From Comamonas sp. (GTDB lineage Bacteria; Pseudomonadota; Gammaproteobacteria; Burkholderiales; Burkholderiaceae_C), in assembly GCA_028690035.1 (NCBI GenBank), contig JAQVCA010000005.1:62001-126000 (forward strand): DNA of 64,000 nucleotides, in the 5' to 3' direction. How positions within the stretch are numbered: the first letter of the stretch is position 1; each line of letters opens with the position of its first letter. This document shows, one piece after another, positions 20,065-29,673 of the stretch. The notes under the pieces are model-generated. The model saw only the letters and a program-made list of their open reading frames with translations, searched no databases and was not told the DNA's origin. Made by a program: the position numbers and the translations under genes.

Positions 20065-20853
20065 TTACGCCGGATTGTCGATATCGATAAAGCGGTGGCC
20101 AATGCCCAGCGTTTGCGCCACCTGCGCCCCCAGCGCAGCAGCGCCATAGCGCTCGGTGGCATGGTGCCCAGCGGCGATGAAGGTCACGCCCATCTCCCGC
20201 GCCAGATGCGCCTGCGGCTCTGAAATCTCTCCGGTGATAAAGGCCTGCGCCCCTGCGGTAACGGCGCTTTCAAAAAAGCCCTGGGCGCCGCCAGTGCACC
20301 AGGCCAGGCGCGTGATGGGCGCCTCCGGCGCGCCGCTCACCCAGGTGGCACGCCGCCCCAGCGCCGCCTCCACATGGGCCACCAAAGCCGCCGCATGCGC
20401 AAACTGGCACGCGCCCAGCAGCCCCAGGTCTTGCTCGCCAAAGGTGGCATCGTGGGCCACGCCCAGCACGCGCCCCAGCTGGGCGTTGTTGCCCAGCAGC
20501 GGGTGCGCGTCCAGGGGCAGGTGGTAGGCGATCAGGTTGATATCGTGCGCCAGCAGCAGACGCAGGCGCTCTTTCATCCAGCCGGTGATACGGCCATCCA
20601 TGCCGCGCCAGAACAGCCCGTGGTGTACCAGGATGGCATCGGCGCCATCGGCAATCGCCGCCTCCATCAGCGCACGACTGGCGGTAACACCGCTGACCAG
20701 GTGGCGCACTTGGGCGCGACCCTCCACCTGCAGGCCATTGGGGCCATAGTCCTTGAAGCGCTCGGGCTGCAGCAACTCATTGCACAGGGCCAGCAAAGCA
20801 GTGCGCTCAACGCCAACCGTCGAAGAAACCATCGTGAAAGCAGTGTGTGACAT
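20065..20853 (-). CDS. Nif3-like / YbgI-type dinuclear metal center protein
   Basis: A 262-residue Nif3 family protein (annotated in databases as GTP cyclohydrolase 1 type 2-like). It has the short prokaryotic architecture with metal ligands in ILVHHGLFW near residues 70-80 and a late AGHHATERYG. True function is unsettled. ATG 20853 is used; the frame continues upstream but toward the divergent protease promoter, and a start a few codons later (MVSST) is equally possible. In Burkholderiales this gene is typically next to the DegS-type protease. Confidence 0.85.
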   Translation of the reverse strand: MSHTAFTMVSSTVGVERTALLALCNELLQPERFKDYGPNGLQVEGRAQVRHLVSGVTASRALMEAAIADGADAILVHHGLFWRGMDGRITGWMKERLRLLLAHDINLIAYHLPLDAHPLLGNNAQLGRVLGVAHDATFGEQDLGLLGACQFAHAAALVAHVEAALGRRATWVSGAPEAPITRLAWCTGGAQGFFESAVTAGAQAFITGEISEPQAHLAREMGVTFIAAGHHATERYGAAALGAQVAQTLGIGHRFIDIDNPA

Positions 20854-20961
20854 GGTGCGATTGTGCCTGCCAACGCCCGTACTGCCCGGCTGTGCGCTGC
20901 CTGCTTGGGGGACAATACCGGTCTCTGTGCACCGCACACTTCCTCCCCTGTCTGCCCTGTT

Positions 20962-22119
20962 ATGCGACGCTACTGGCTTTTATTCTCCCAAACCGTGACC
21001 GTGCTTTTGGCCGCCTATTTTGTGGTGGCCACCCTGCAGCCCAGCTGGCTGCGCCAGGGCAACGAGGCCACGGTCACGCTGCTGCAGGCCGTCTCCAGCC
21101 CGCACACCGAGCCCGTGGCCGGCAGCCTGAGCGCCGCCGCCAAGACCGCCCTGCCCGCCGTGGTCAGCATCACCACCAGCCAAGCGGTGCGCCATCCGCG
21201 TGCCAACGACCCGTGGTTCCAGTTCTTCTTTGGCGACCTGGGCACGCAGCAAAAAACCGGCCTGGGCAGCGGCGTCATTTTGAGCACCGATGGCTACATC
21301 CTGACCAACAACCATGTGGTCGAGGGGGCCGACGAAATCGAAATCAGCCTGACCGATGGCCGCCGCACGCGCGCCGCGATCATTGGCACCGACCCTGAAT
21401 CGGACTTGGCCGTGCTGAAAATCGACCTCGACCAGCTGCCGGCGATCGTGCTGGGCAACTCCGACCACATCGCCGTGGGCGACAGCGTGCTGGCCATCGG
21501 CAACCCGTTTGGCGTGGGCCAGACGGTGACCAGTGGCATCGTCAGCGCACTGGGGCGCAACCAGCTGGGCATCAACACCTTTGAAAATTTCATCCAGACC
21601 GATGCGGCCATCAACCCTGGCAATTCGGGCGGCGCGCTGGTGGACGTGAACGGCCACCTGCTGGGTATCAACACCGCGATCTACTCGCGCTCGGGCGGCA
21701 GCATGGGCATTGGTTTTGCCATTCCGGTGACCACTGCCAAGATGGTGCTCGAAGGCATCGTGCGCGACGGGCGCGTGACGCGCGGCTGGATTGGCGTGGA
21801 GCCGGGCGAACTCACCCCTGAGCTGGCGCAGGCCTTTGGCATCAGCGGCGAGGTCGGGGTGCTGATGACCGGCATCCTGCAGGCAGGCCCGGCCGCGCAG
21901 GCCGGGTTGCAGCCCGGCGACGTGGTCACGCACATCGATCACAAGCCCGTACGCAATGTGGCCGAGCTGATGAGCACCGTGGCTGCGTTGCGCCCCGGCC
22001 AAGACTACCCCATTGACCTGCTGCGCGCCGGTCAAGAGCAACAGGTGCAGATCACGCCGCTGGCACGACCCAATCCCAATCGGGCCAAAGTACAAAATCG
22101 TAGCTGGCCGCGCCAATAA
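20962..22119 (+). CDS. DegS/HtrA-like membrane-anchored serine protease
   Basis: A 385-residue protease. It has one N-terminal membrane anchor (about residues 8-24), a trypsin-like domain with His118 (TNNHVV), Asp148 (SDLAVLKID) and Ser222 (NPGNSGGAL), and a single C-terminal PDZ domain (VGVLMTGILQAGPAAQAGLQPGDVV region). That layout matches DegS, the sigma-E pathway protease, rather than two-PDZ DegP. ATG 20962 is used because it places the anchor at the N-terminus. The last residues (NRSWPRQ) are encoded by one arm of a dispersed repeat. Confidence 0.9.
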   Translation: MRRYWLLFSQTVTVLLAAYFVVATLQPSWLRQGNEATVTLLQAVSSPHTEPVAGSLSAAAKTALPAVVSITTSQAVRHPRANDPWFQFFFGDLGTQQKTGLGSGVILSTDGYILTNNHVVEGADEIEISLTDGRRTRAAIIGTDPESDLAVLKIDLDQLPAIVLGNSDHIAVGDSVLAIGNPFGVGQTVTSGIVSALGRNQLGINTFENFIQTDAAINPGNSGGALVDVNGHLLGINTAIYSRSGGSMGIGFAIPVTTAKMVLEGIVRDGRVTRGWIGVEPGELTPELAQAFGISGEVGVLMTGILQAGPAAQAGLQPGDVVTHIDHKPVRNVAELMSTVAALRPGQDYPIDLLRAGQEQQVQITPLARPNPNRAKVQNRSWPRQ

Positions 22120-22182
22120 ACAAAGGGTTTCAGCATCTTTTAATACTGAAACCTTTGCTTAATGAGCGCGAACAGCTATCTT
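22100..22182. repeat. Dispersed composite palindromic repeat between degS-like and tatC
   Basis: Outer arms GTAGCTGGCCGCGCC (22100-22114) and GAGCGCGAACAGCTAT (22164-22179) enclose an inner stem AAAGGGTTTCAG (22122-22133) and CTGAAACCTTT (22146-22156). It lies between convergent genes, where the inner hairpin could end both transcripts. The left arm overlaps the protease stop codon. Confidence 0.85.
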
Positions 22183-22184
22183 TT

Positions 22185-22970
22185 TTACGAGCCGTTTCCT
22201 GCAGTTTCTTCTGCGGGGCGTGCTTTGGCAAACCAGCCGGCGGCGATGATGCCCACTTCGTACAGCAGGCACATCGGCACGGCCAGCGCCAGCTGCGAGA
22301 TCACGTCCGGCGGCGTCACCACGGCGGCAATCACAAACGCCAGCACGATGAAGTAGCCGCGAAACGCCTTGAGCTTGGCGATATCGACAATGCCAAAACG
22401 CACCAGCAGCATGACCACGATCGGCACCTGAAACGCCAGGCCAAAGGCCAGGTACAGGGACAAGATCGCTTCCACATACGAGGCAATATCGGGCGTGGCC
22501 GCCACGCTGGCCGGGGTAAAGCCCTGGATGAAGGCAAACATCTTGTCCAGCACAAAAAACTGCACGAACGCAATGCCCAAGTAGGCCAGGATGCTGCCAA
22601 AAATGATCAACGGCAGGGCAAAGCGCTTTTCGTGGCTGTACAGGCCCGGGGCGACAAAGGCCCAAATCTGGTACATCAGCCAAGGCAGCACCACCAGCAT
22701 GCCCACCATCATCAACACCTTGAGCGGCACAAAAAACGGCGAGAACACGCCCACAGCAATCAGTTTGGCATCGGGCGGCATGTGCGCTTTGATGGGCTGG
22801 GCAATGAAGTCGATCAGCCCATTGGGGCCGGGCCAGATGGCCAGTACCACCACGGCCAGTGCAATGCCATAGACGCAGTACAACAGGCGGTCGCGCAGCT
22901 CAATCAGGTGCTGGACGAAGGGTTGTTCGGTGCCAGCCAGTTCGTCATCGGGGGAGGGAGTGGGGGACAT
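22185..22970 (-). CDS. tatC: Twin-arginine translocase subunit TatC
   Basis: A 261-residue six-helix inner-membrane protein that recognises twin-arginine signal peptides with TatB. Seen: FVQHLIELRDRLL at the N-terminus with the essential ELR, FVAPGLYSHEKR after helix 2, FGLAFQVPIVVMLLV, and VTPPDVISQ in the late loop. ATG 22970 chosen, two bases after the tatB stop, indicating tight coupling. Confidence 0.95.
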   Translation of the reverse strand: MSPTPSPDDELAGTEQPFVQHLIELRDRLLYCVYGIALAVVVLAIWPGPNGLIDFIAQPIKAHMPPDAKLIAVGVFSPFFVPLKVLMMVGMLVVLPWLMYQIWAFVAPGLYSHEKRFALPLIIFGSILAYLGIAFVQFFVLDKMFAFIQGFTPASVAATPDIASYVEAILSLYLAFGLAFQVPIVVMLLVRFGIVDIAKLKAFRGYFIVLAFVIAAVVTPPDVISQLALAVPMCLLYEVGIIAAGWFAKARPAEETAGNGS

Positions 22971-22972
22971 GT

Positions 22973-23482
22973 TTAGCGTTTGGGCCGAAAGCGCGCCACG
23001 CGCGCTGCGCCCGATTGCACGTGCGTGCGCACACCCTGGCGCGACTTGTACCAACGGGGAACGGCACTGCGCTTCAAGCGGAAATTCTTACCGGGGTGTT
23101 GGTAGGTGGGCACCACCTGGGTGGTGCTGTGGTGGCCGGAATAGTCCCACGGCTGCGTGAAGTCGCCATCTGCACGCGCGCTGTGCTCCAGGCTGTGCAG
23201 CTCGGTGCCGACGCTGCCCAAGTCGCGCTCCAGCTCCGAGGCCGTAGAGCGCACCGACGATTCCACATCGCGCGCCGCCGACTCGACCGTCTCTTTCATC
23301 TTGCGCAGCTCGTCCAAGTCCATGGAGCGGTTGACCTCGGCTTTCACATCGGCCACGTAGCGCTGGGCACGCCCCAGCAAAGAGCCCACGGTGCGGGCCA
23401 CGCGCGGCAGCTTCTCGGGGCCGATAACCACCAGAGCCACGGCACCGATCAGCGCCATTTTGGAAAGACCTAACTCAATCAT
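22973..23482 (-). CDS. tatB: Twin-arginine translocase subunit TatB
   Basis: A 169-residue TatB with one N-terminal membrane helix ([13 protein letters not shown]), the hinge [12 protein letters not shown] and a long amphipathic, charged region ([16 protein letters not shown]), ending in a basic tail. It receives Tat substrates together with TatC. Start ATG 23482 gives the expected short N-terminus MIELGLSK. Confidence 0.93.
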   Translation of the reverse strand: MIELGLSKMALIGAVALVVIGPEKLPRVARTVGSLLGRAQRYVADVKAEVNRSMDLDELRKMKETVESAARDVESSVRSTASELERDLGSVGTELHSLEHSARADGDFTQPWDYSGHHSTTQVVPTYQHPGKNFRLKRSAVPRWYKSRQGVRTHVQSGAARVARFRPKR

Positions 23483-23529
23483 GCTCAATCGTGCAGAGGG
23501 CGTGCGCGCCCCAAAGGGCGCACCGCAGC

Positions 23530-23778
23530 TCAGCCCTTGTGCTTGGCCTGCACGTCGATGGTGGACGCATCGGCATGGCTTTGGTTGGCAACTTGGCCTG
23601 CTGCAGGCTGGTTGGCGTCGGCATCGGTCGCACTGGCGTTGCCGTCCTTGATGCCATCCTTGAAGCCCTTGACTGCACCACCCAAATCCTGGCCGATGTT
23701 CTTCAGCTTTTTGGTACCAAACACCAGCACCACGATGAGCAGCACGATAAGCCAGTGCCACAGGGAAAAAGTACCCAT
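23530..23778 (-). CDS. tatA: Twin-arginine translocase subunit TatA
   Basis: An 82-residue TatA with the membrane helix [16 protein letters not shown], hinge [20 protein letters not shown], and a polar C-terminus. It oligomerises to form the translocation pore. ATG 23778 preferred over an upstream ATG six codons earlier because MGTFSLWHW is the conserved start. First gene of tatABC. Confidence 0.94.
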   Translation of the reverse strand: MGTFSLWHWLIVLLIVVLVFGTKKLKNIGQDLGGAVKGFKDGIKDGNASATDADANQPAAGQVANQSHADASTIDVQAKHKG

Positions 23779-23865
23779 ATCCAATACTCCTTGCAAACGT
23801 CGCGCATTGTAGTCGCGCCCTGCCTACCCCTGAGGGCGGCCAGGACGCATCCGAGCCTGAAAGCA

Positions 23866-24270
23866 TCAGGGCTTTTTCCACGGACGCGGGCCGCCGATCA
23901 CATGCACATGCAGGTGGTGTACTTCTTGTCCGCCTTCGACTCCGGTGTTGATCTGCACGCGAAAACCGCCCTCCGGGTAGGGGTTGCAACCCTCTTGCGC
24001 AGCCAGCTGGGGGGCCAGCAGCAAGATGCGTCCCAGCAAGGCGGCATCGCTGGCCTGGGCATGCGCCAGCGAGGGCAGGTGGCGCTTGGGAATGATGAGA
24101 AAGTGCACCGGCGCCCAGGGTGCGATGTCGTGGAAGGCGAGCAGCTCCTCGTCTTCATAGACCTTGCGGCACGGAATCTGCCCGGCGGCGATCTTGCAAA
24201 AAATGCAATCGGGATCGTGCGCCAGCGCAGAAGTGGTGGCAGCAGGGGTGTGGGAGTGGTGTTCAGCCAT
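23866..24270 (-). CDS. HIT family (HinT-like) purine nucleotide phosphoramidase
   Basis: A 134-residue histidine-triad protein with CIFCKI (zinc-type cysteines), the ALLAFHDI-like [13 protein letters not shown] block and the triad [10 protein letters not shown] near the C-terminus. HinT-type enzymes hydrolyse adenosine phosphoramidates. An N-terminal extension of about 18 residues precedes the domain; an ATG four codons further upstream is also possible. It sits between the patatin gene and tatA, a position held by HIT genes in related genomes. Confidence 0.9.
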   Translation of the reverse strand: MAEHHSHTPAATTSALAHDPDCIFCKIAAGQIPCRKVYEDEELLAFHDIAPWAPVHFLIIPKRHLPSLAHAQASDAALLGRILLLAPQLAAQEGCNPYPEGGFRVQINTGVEGGQEVHHLHVHVIGGPRPWKKP

Positions 24271-24291
24271 GGCGTTCAACAATCAACGGAC

Positions 24292-25329
24292 TCAACAATG
24301 GTCCAGGATTTGCAAAGTCTGGCGCACGCCCACATCGGCAAAATGGGTCTGCGCCCACAGTTGCCCCTGGGCGCGCCCCAGTTCAAACAGCTTGAGCACA
24401 AAAGCCAGGTCGGCGCGCGTCTTGCTGGCCGCGCCCAGCGTGCTCAGGGCCGCGCCACCGTCGATGCGGTGCAGCAGCACGTTTTTATAGCGCTGGGGAT
24501 CCAGCTTGCCCTCAGCCAGCAGGCGGCGCACAAAGTCGATGGCGCGCAGCTCGCCCAGCAGGCTGGCGTTGAAGGTGACTTCGTTGACGCGCTCGGCAAT
24601 CTCGGCGGCGGTGCTGGGCAGGCTGGTCTGCTCGACCGGATTGATCTGCACCAGCAGCAGATCGGCACAAGCCGTCTCGTAAATCAGCGGGTACAGCGCC
24701 GGGTTGCCGGAAAAACCGCCATCCCAGTAGTGCTCGCCCTCCACCTCGACGGCCTTGTACAGCTGGGGCAGGCAGGCCGAGGCCATCACCGCATCGGTGG
24801 ACACGCGCTGGCTGGTAAACACCTCGCCCTTGCCCGTGCGCACGTTGGTGGCGCAGATGAACAACTTGGGCATGCCGGGCAGGGCATCGGCGCAGCGCAG
24901 CTGCTCAAAATCGACCGTGCGCTGCAGCAGCATGCGCAGGGGATTGATGTCCAGCGGATTGGCCTGGTAGGGCGACAGCCACTGGCTCATCATGCCCAGC
25001 AGCGGGTTGCCCGACATGCCCAGCGTGAAGTAGCCCAGCGTGCCCACCCCCTCCCACAGCGCGCGCAGACTTTTGCGCGCACGCGCGCATGCCGCCATGT
25101 GGCGCTGGTGAGGATGCAGGTGCGGGTCTTGGGCCGCGCTGGCAAAGCCATGCGCCAGCGCCACGGCGTTCATGGCACCGGCGCTGGTGCCGCTGATGCC
25201 GGGGAACTCAAAGCGCCCGTCCTCCAGCAGCGCATCGAGCACGCCCCAGGTAAAGGCACCATGCGAGCCGCCGCCTTGCAGCGCGAGGTTGAGCGCGCGG
25301 CGCTCAGAGGGGCATGGGTTTGTGCTCAT
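24292..25329 (-). CDS. Patatin-like phospholipase
   Basis: A 345-residue patatin-domain protein: oxyanion motif GGGSHG (19-24), nucleophile elbow GTSAG with Ser49, and the dyad aspartate D203 in DGGFSGNP. No signal peptide is visible, so it is probably cytoplasmic or membrane-associated and acts on phospholipids or other acyl esters. The start overlaps the end of the preceding membrane-protein gene by 26 bp. Natural substrate unknown. Confidence 0.88.
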   Translation of the reverse strand: MSTNPCPSERRALNLALQGGGSHGAFTWGVLDALLEDGRFEFPGISGTSAGAMNAVALAHGFASAAQDPHLHPHQRHMAACARARKSLRALWEGVGTLGYFTLGMSGNPLLGMMSQWLSPYQANPLDINPLRMLLQRTVDFEQLRCADALPGMPKLFICATNVRTGKGEVFTSQRVSTDAVMASACLPQLYKAVEVEGEHYWDGGFSGNPALYPLIYETACADLLLVQINPVEQTSLPSTAAEIAERVNEVTFNASLLGELRAIDFVRRLLAEGKLDPQRYKNVLLHRIDGGAALSTLGAASKTRADLAFVLKLFELGRAQGQLWAQTHFADVGVRQTLQILDHC

Positions 25330-25684
25330 TCCAAAACAGCAGGCCTTTCACCATGCGATAAATAGACCAGATACCGGCCACCAGCAAAATCACAAAGCCC
25401 ACGCCGATCAGCAGCGTGATCGCGCCCAGCACGGCCCAACCCAGGCTCCACCAAAAGGTGCGGATTTGCCAATTGAAGTGGCTCTCGTACAGCGTGCCTG
25501 CCGCATCTTCGCGCTTGAGGTAATTGAGCACGATGGCCACGATGGCCGGGATGCCCCCCAACACCCAGCTCAGGGCGTACAGGGCGTAAATGATGAGCGT
25601 GAGCTGGCGCAAGCTGGCAATCTGCTGCTCGGTCTTGTTGCCGCCACCGACTTGCACCCACACTTCTGGGTCTTGCTGGTTCAT
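25304..25684 (-). CDS. Small membrane protein, DUF4870-like
   Basis: A 126-residue protein with a short polar N-terminus and about three hydrophobic segments (LIIYALYALSWVLGGIPAIVAIVL; WWSLGWAVLGAITLLIGVGFVILL). The GGIPAIVAIVLNYLKR stretch and the following ESHFNWQIRTFWWSL are typical of the DUF4870 / Tic20-like group found beside hisE in betaproteobacteria. Function unknown. Confidence 0.75.
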   Translation of the reverse strand: MNQQDPEVWVQVGGGNKTEQQIASLRQLTLIIYALYALSWVLGGIPAIVAIVLNYLKREDAAGTLYESHFNWQIRTFWWSLGWAVLGAITLLIGVGFVILLVAGIWSIYRMVKGLLFWNEHKPMPL

Positions 25685-25751
25685 ACGCCGTCCTTTCTGC
25701 TGTGTGATGACCGGAGGCCGAATGACCGCCGTTGGGTTTGCCCGCTTGCCG

Positions 25752-26099
25752 TTAGGGCGTGCTGCGCTGGGCTTTTTCCTGCAGGCCGCTCAGGCCCTCG
25801 CGCCGCTCCAGCTCGGCCACCACATCGGCAGGGCTCAGGCCATAGTGCGCCAGCGCCACTATGCTGTGGAACCACAAGTCGGCCACCTCGTAGAGCAGCT
25901 TGGCCGGCTCGGCGCCATGGTCCACATCTTTGGCGGCCATGACCACCTCGGTGGCCTCTTCGCCGATTTTTTTCAGGAACGCATCCGGCCCCTTGTGCAG
26001 CAGGCGCGCCACGTAGCTGGTGGCCGGGTCGCCGCCATGGGCAGGCTTGCGGCTTTCGATCACGGCGGCCAGGCGCGCCAGGGAGTCTTGTGTCGTCAT
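25752..26099 (-). CDS. hisE: Phosphoribosyl-ATP pyrophosphatase
   Basis: A 115-residue HisE, hydrolysing phosphoribosyl-ATP to phosphoribosyl-AMP in step 2 of histidine synthesis. MazG-like helices are visible with [15 protein letters not shown] and [13 protein letters not shown], which carry the acidic metal ligands. Separate from hisI, as usual in betaproteobacteria. 24 bp downstream of hisI. Confidence 0.95.
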   Translation of the reverse strand: MTTQDSLARLAAVIESRKPAHGGDPATSYVARLLHKGPDAFLKKIGEEATEVVMAAKDVDHGAEPAKLLYEVADLWFHSIVALAHYGLSPADVVAELERREGLSGLQEKAQRSTP

Positions 26100-26123
26100 A
26101 CGGCTTTTCTGTGAAATGGGCGG

Positions 26124-26513
26124 TTATTGGTAGATGCTGGCCGGGTCTTTGAGCACCGGCTCCACGGCCTGCCACTGGCCATCGCGCAGCACGCTGAAAA
26201 AGCACGAATGGCGCCCAGTGTGGCAGGCAATGCCCGGCTCGTGCCCCGTCTGGGTGATGGTGAGCAGCACCACGTCCTGATCGCAATCGACGCGGATCTC
26301 GTGCACGGTCTGCACATGGCCCGATTCTTCGCCCTTGAACCACAGCTTGCCGCGCGAGCGGCTGAAGTACACCGCGCGCCCCAGCTCGGCGGTTTTTTGC
26401 AGCGCCTCGCGGTTCATCCAGGCAAACATGAGCACATCGCCCGTGCCTTTTTCCTGGGCGATGGCGGGGATCAGCCCCTTCTCGTCCCAGCGCAGCTGTT
26501 CCAGCCAATCCAT
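26124..26513 (-). CDS. hisI: Phosphoribosyl-AMP cyclohydrolase
   Basis: A 129-residue HisI, opening the adenine ring of phosphoribosyl-AMP. It shows [33 protein letters not shown] and the cysteine-bearing HTGRHSCFF motif that binds zinc. Followed directly by hisE; separated from hisF by a dispersed repeat of about 90 bp. Confidence 0.95.
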   Translation of the reverse strand: MDWLEQLRWDEKGLIPAIAQEKGTGDVLMFAWMNREALQKTAELGRAVYFSRSRGKLWFKGEESGHVQTVHEIRVDCDQDVVLLTITQTGHEPGIACHTGRHSCFFSVLRDGQWQAVEPVLKDPASIYQ

Positions 26514-26527
26514 GCGTTTACTCCATT

Positions 26528-26618
26528 TTTAAGAGCATGTTGCGCTGGACTGTATTGTTTTTCAGCATAAAAATATACGAAAAACCACTACTACCCAGCG
26601 CAAACAGCTCCTTTTTTG
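26528..26618. repeat. Dispersed composite palindromic repeat between hisF and hisI
   Basis: Arms GAGCATGTTGCGCTGG (26533-26548) and CCCAGCGCAAACAGCTCC (26594-26611) surround an inner TTTTTC/GAAAAA hairpin with the core TTTCAGCAT. It interrupts what would otherwise be a compact operon. Confidence 0.8.
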
Positions 26619-26629
26619 ATAACGATCGC

Positions 26630-27430
26630 TTACAAGCGCACGGGGATGCCGCGCTCGCGCAGGTACGCTTTGGCCTGGCGCACAGTGTATTCACCATAGT
26701 GGAAGATGCTGGCCGCCAGCACGGCATCGGCGCCGCCTTCGGTCACACCATCGGCCAGGTGCTGCAGGTTGCCCACGCCGCCCGAGGCAATCACCGGCAC
26801 ATCCACCGCGTCGCTGACGGCGCGGGTGAGCTGCAGGTCAAAGCCGCTTTTGGTGCCATCGCGGTCCATGCTGGTGAGCAAAATCTCGCCCGCGCCGCGC
26901 TGCGCCATTTCACGCGCCCACTGCACGGCGTCCAGCCCGGTGTTCTTGCGCCCGCCGTGGCTGTACACGTCCCAGCCCGCGCCCACGGGCTGGCCGTCGG
27001 CGCCCAGGCGTTGCGCATCTTCGGGCGTGCGGCGTTTGGCATCGATGGCCACCACGATGCACTGCGCGCCAAACTTGGCCGAGGCCGCGGTGATGACCTC
27101 GGGCGTGCTGATGGCCGCCGAGTTGAAGCTGGTCTTGTCCGCACCCGCATTGAGCAGGCGGCGCACATCGTCCACCGTACGCACGCCCCCGCCCACCGTG
27201 AGCGGGATAAAGACTTGGCGCGCCACCGCTTCGATGATGGGCAGGATCAGATCGCGCCCATCGCTGGTGGCGGTGATGTCCAAAAAGGTGAGCTCATCGG
27301 CGCCTTGCTCGTTGTAGCGCGCGGCGATTTCGACCGGGTCGCCCGCGTCGCGCAGCTCAACAAAATTGACGCCTTTTACCACGCGACCACCGGTCACGTC
27401 CAGGCAGGGGATGATGCGTTTGGCAAGCAT
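26630..27430 (-). CDS. hisF: Imidazole glycerol phosphate synthase cyclase subunit
   Basis: A 266-residue (beta/alpha)8-barrel HisF that uses ammonia from HisH to form imidazole glycerol phosphate and AICAR. The catalytic Asp11 is in [11 protein letters not shown]; the family blocks [16 protein letters not shown] (second catalytic aspartate) and SGGVG are present. A small insertion ([21 protein letters not shown]) is common in this family branch. 18 bp after hisA. Confidence 0.97.
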   Translation of the reverse strand: MLAKRIIPCLDVTGGRVVKGVNFVELRDAGDPVEIAARYNEQGADELTFLDITATSDGRDLILPIIEAVARQVFIPLTVGGGVRTVDDVRRLLNAGADKTSFNSAAISTPEVITAASAKFGAQCIVVAIDAKRRTPEDAQRLGADGQPVGAGWDVYSHGGRKNTGLDAVQWAREMAQRGAGEILLTSMDRDGTKSGFDLQLTRAVSDAVDVPVIASGGVGNLQHLADGVTEGGADAVLAASIFHYGEYTVRQAKAYLRERGIPVRL

Positions 27431-27448
27431 GGCAGTCTCTTGGGTCTT

Positions 27449-28192
27449 TCAGACCACTTCGGTCAGTTCATCGGCGCGCACTTGGGCGGCGGCAAAGTCC
27501 AGGTCGCCCGAGTAGATGGCGCGGCCACAGATCACGCCCTCGATGCCCTCATCCTGCACGGCGCACAGGGCTTCGATGTCTTTCATGCCCGCCAGGCCGC
27601 CCGAGGCGATGATGGGCATGCGCACCGCTTGCGAGAGCTTGACGGTGGCCTCGATGTTGATGCCCGTGAGCATGCCGTCGCGCCCGATGTCGGTATAGAT
27701 GATGGATTCGACGCCCCAGTCCTCAAAGCGCTTGGCGGTGGGGATGACTTCCTGGCCGGTGAGCTTGCCCCAGCCATCGACGGCCACTTTGCCGTCCTTG
27801 GCGTCCAGGCCGACGATGATGTGCCCGGCAAAGGCGGTGCAGGCATCTTGCAGAAAGCCGGGGTTTTTCACCGCAGCGGTGCCGATGATGATGTACTCCA
27901 TGCCCAGATCGATGTAGCGCTCGATCGTGTCCAGATCACGGATGCCCCCGCCCAGCTGCACGGGGATTTCACCGTTGACCTCCTTCAAAATGGCCTTGAT
28001 GGCGGCCAAATTTTTGGGCTGCCCGGCAAAAGCGCCGTTCAAGTCCACCAGATGTAGGCGCCGGGCCCCGGCATCGAGCCAGCGCCGCGCCATTTCGGCG
28101 GGGTCACCGAACACGGTGGATTGGTCCATATCGCCTTGTTTAAGGCGTACACATTGGCCGTCTTTGAGGTCGATGGCAGGAATCAGCAGCAT
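27449..28192 (-). CDS. hisA: Phosphoribosylformimino-5-aminoimidazole carboxamide ribotide isomerase
   Basis: A 247-residue HisA barrel enzyme performing the Amadori rearrangement before HisHF. Catalytic Asp8 lies in [16 protein letters not shown] and the second in [18 protein letters not shown] and SGGLAGMKD are the phosphate-binding turns. The 105 bp between hisH and hisA hold no gene or clear motif. Confidence 0.97.
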   Translation of the reverse strand: MLLIPAIDLKDGQCVRLKQGDMDQSTVFGDPAEMARRWLDAGARRLHLVDLNGAFAGQPKNLAAIKAILKEVNGEIPVQLGGGIRDLDTIERYIDLGMEYIIIGTAAVKNPGFLQDACTAFAGHIIVGLDAKDGKVAVDGWGKLTGQEVIPTAKRFEDWGVESIIYTDIGRDGMLTGINIEATVKLSQAVRMPIIASGGLAGMKDIEALCAVQDEGIEGVICGRAIYSGDLDFAAAQVRADELTEVV

Positions 28193-28297
28193 GGGTGATG
28201 AAGTGCAAAAAGTGGCCGTTCAGAACAAGTGATATGGCCGGGGTTGAAGAAACGGGTGCGCCCAATGGTAGAGCGCGTTCAGCGTGCCAGCGCCCAG

Positions 28298-28969
28298 TTA
28301 CGGCTGCCAGTGCAGGAAGTTGCGGTACAGGCGCAGGCCCTGCTCGGCACTTTTTTCCGGGTGGAACTGGGTGGCGAACATCGTAGCGTGGGCCAGCGCG
28401 CTGGTAAAACGAATTCCGTATTCGGTGGTGGCGGCGCTGTCCTGGGCGCGCGCCGGTGCCGCGTAGTAGCTGTGCACAAAGTAAAAGTAGGTGCCATCGT
28501 CCACGCCCTGCCACAGCGGGTGGCGCTGGCCGCCGGGGGCGCTGGGCCAGACGCGGTTCCAGCCCATTTGCGGCACTTTGAAGCGGCTGCCATCGGCCTG
28601 GTGCTGTCCGGCCAGATCAAAACGGCGCACCTGCCCCGGGATCAGGCCCAAGGCGGTGGTGTCGCCCTCCTCGCTGTGCTCGAGCAGCATTTGCATACCC
28701 ACGCACACGCCAAACAACGGCTTGCTGACGGCGGCCTCGCGCACGGCCTCTTCCAGGCCGCTGGCGCGCAGCGCGGCCATGCTGTCGCGCATGGCGCCCT
28801 GGCCGGGCAGCACCACGCGGCTGGCCGCGCGCACGACGGCTGGGTCGTCGGTGACGCGCACGGTGATGCGCGCATCGGCCGCAGCCGTTTGCACCGCGTG
28901 CGCCACCGAGCGCAGGTTGCCCACGCCGTAATCGACCACGGCCACGGTGGAGGGGTTCATTGTTTGCAT
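28298..28969 (-). CDS. hisH: Imidazole glycerol phosphate synthase glutaminase subunit
   Basis: A 223-residue class I glutamine amidotransferase giving ammonia to HisF. The nucleophile is Cys89 in GVCVGMQML; the His-Glu pair is in QFHPEKS near the C-terminus, and DYGVGNLRS opens the domain. ATG 28969 overlaps the end of a dispersed-repeat arm; a second ATG three codons later is also possible. No strong ribosome-binding site is visible at either. Confidence 0.95.
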   Translation of the reverse strand: MQTMNPSTVAVVDYGVGNLRSVAHAVQTAAADARITVRVTDDPAVVRAASRVVLPGQGAMRDSMAALRASGLEEAVREAAVSKPLFGVCVGMQMLLEHSEEGDTTALGLIPGQVRRFDLAGQHQADGSRFKVPQMGWNRVWPSAPGGQRHPLWQGVDDGTYFYFVHSYYAAPARAQDSAATTEYGIRFTSALAHATMFATQFHPEKSAEQGLRLYRNFLHWQP

Positions 28970-29056
28970 AGCTGTTAGCGCCTATAGATAAATGATTTCA
29001 GATGGTTTTCATGCGCAAACTTAATCATCATGAGCGCCAGCAGCTATGTTTTTCAT
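28967..29056. repeat. Dispersed composite palindromic repeat between hisB and hisH
   Basis: Arms ATAGCTGTTAGCGC (28968-28980) and GAGCGCCAGCAGCTATG (29032-29048) flank about 50 bp of low-GC sequence. The left arm begins at the hisH start codon and the right one touches the hisB 3' end. Confidence 0.8.
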
Positions 29057-29673
29057 AGAGCGCCCTTGGTCGAGGGGATGACGCCGGCCATGCGCGCATC
29101 GTGCTCCAGCGCAAAACGCAGGGCGCGAGCGAAGGCCTTGAAGATGGTTTCGCATTGGTGGTGGGCGTTTTTGCCCTTGAGGTTGTCGATGTGCAGCGTC
29201 ACGCCCGCGTGGTTCACAAAGCCTTGGAAGAACTCATAGACCAGCTGCGTATCGAGCTGGCCGATGCGCGCGGCGGTGAAGGCCACGTCCATACACAGGC
29301 CGGGACGACCGGAAAAATCGATCACCACGCGCGACAGCGCCTCATCCAGGGGCACATAGGCGTGGCCGTAGCGGCGAATGCCTTTTTTGTCGCCCACGGC
29401 CTGGGCAAAAGCCTGGCCCAGGGTGATGCCGATGTCTTCCACGGTGTGGTGGCCGTCGATGTGCAGGTCACCGGCGCATTCCACGTCCAGATCGATCAGG
29501 CCGTGGCGCGCAATCTGGTCCAGCATGTGGTCCAGAAAGCCGATACCGGAATTGAGGCGGGCAACGCCGGTGCCGTCCAGGTTGATACGCACGCGCACGC
29601 GCGTTTCGGCGGTGTTGCGCTGCACCTCGGCGGTGCGCGCCGGGGCGGTGGTCACAAGTGCATGGCTGCTCAT
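29053..29673 (-). CDS. hisB: Imidazoleglycerol-phosphate dehydratase
   Basis: A 206-residue monofunctional IGP dehydratase, without the phosphatase domain of E. coli HisB. The manganese-binding histidine clusters are seen: [24 protein letters not shown] and [17 protein letters not shown]. It overlaps the end of hisC by 4 bp (ATGA), showing translational coupling. Confidence 0.97.
   Translation of the reverse strand: MSSHALVTTAPARTAEVQRNTAETRVRVRINLDGTGVARLNSGIGFLDHMLDQIARHGLIDLDVECAGDLHIDGHHTVEDIGITLGQAFAQAVGDKKGIRRYGHAYVPLDEALSRVVIDFSGRPGLCMDVAFTAARIGQLDTQLVYEFFQGFVNHAGVTLHIDNLKGKNAHHQCETIFKAFARALRFALEHDARMAGVIPSTKGAL

Noticed and set aside
28193-28297. A lost small gene between hisH and hisA
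   Set aside because: The 105 bp hold no conserved frame on either strand and both flanking genes are full length.
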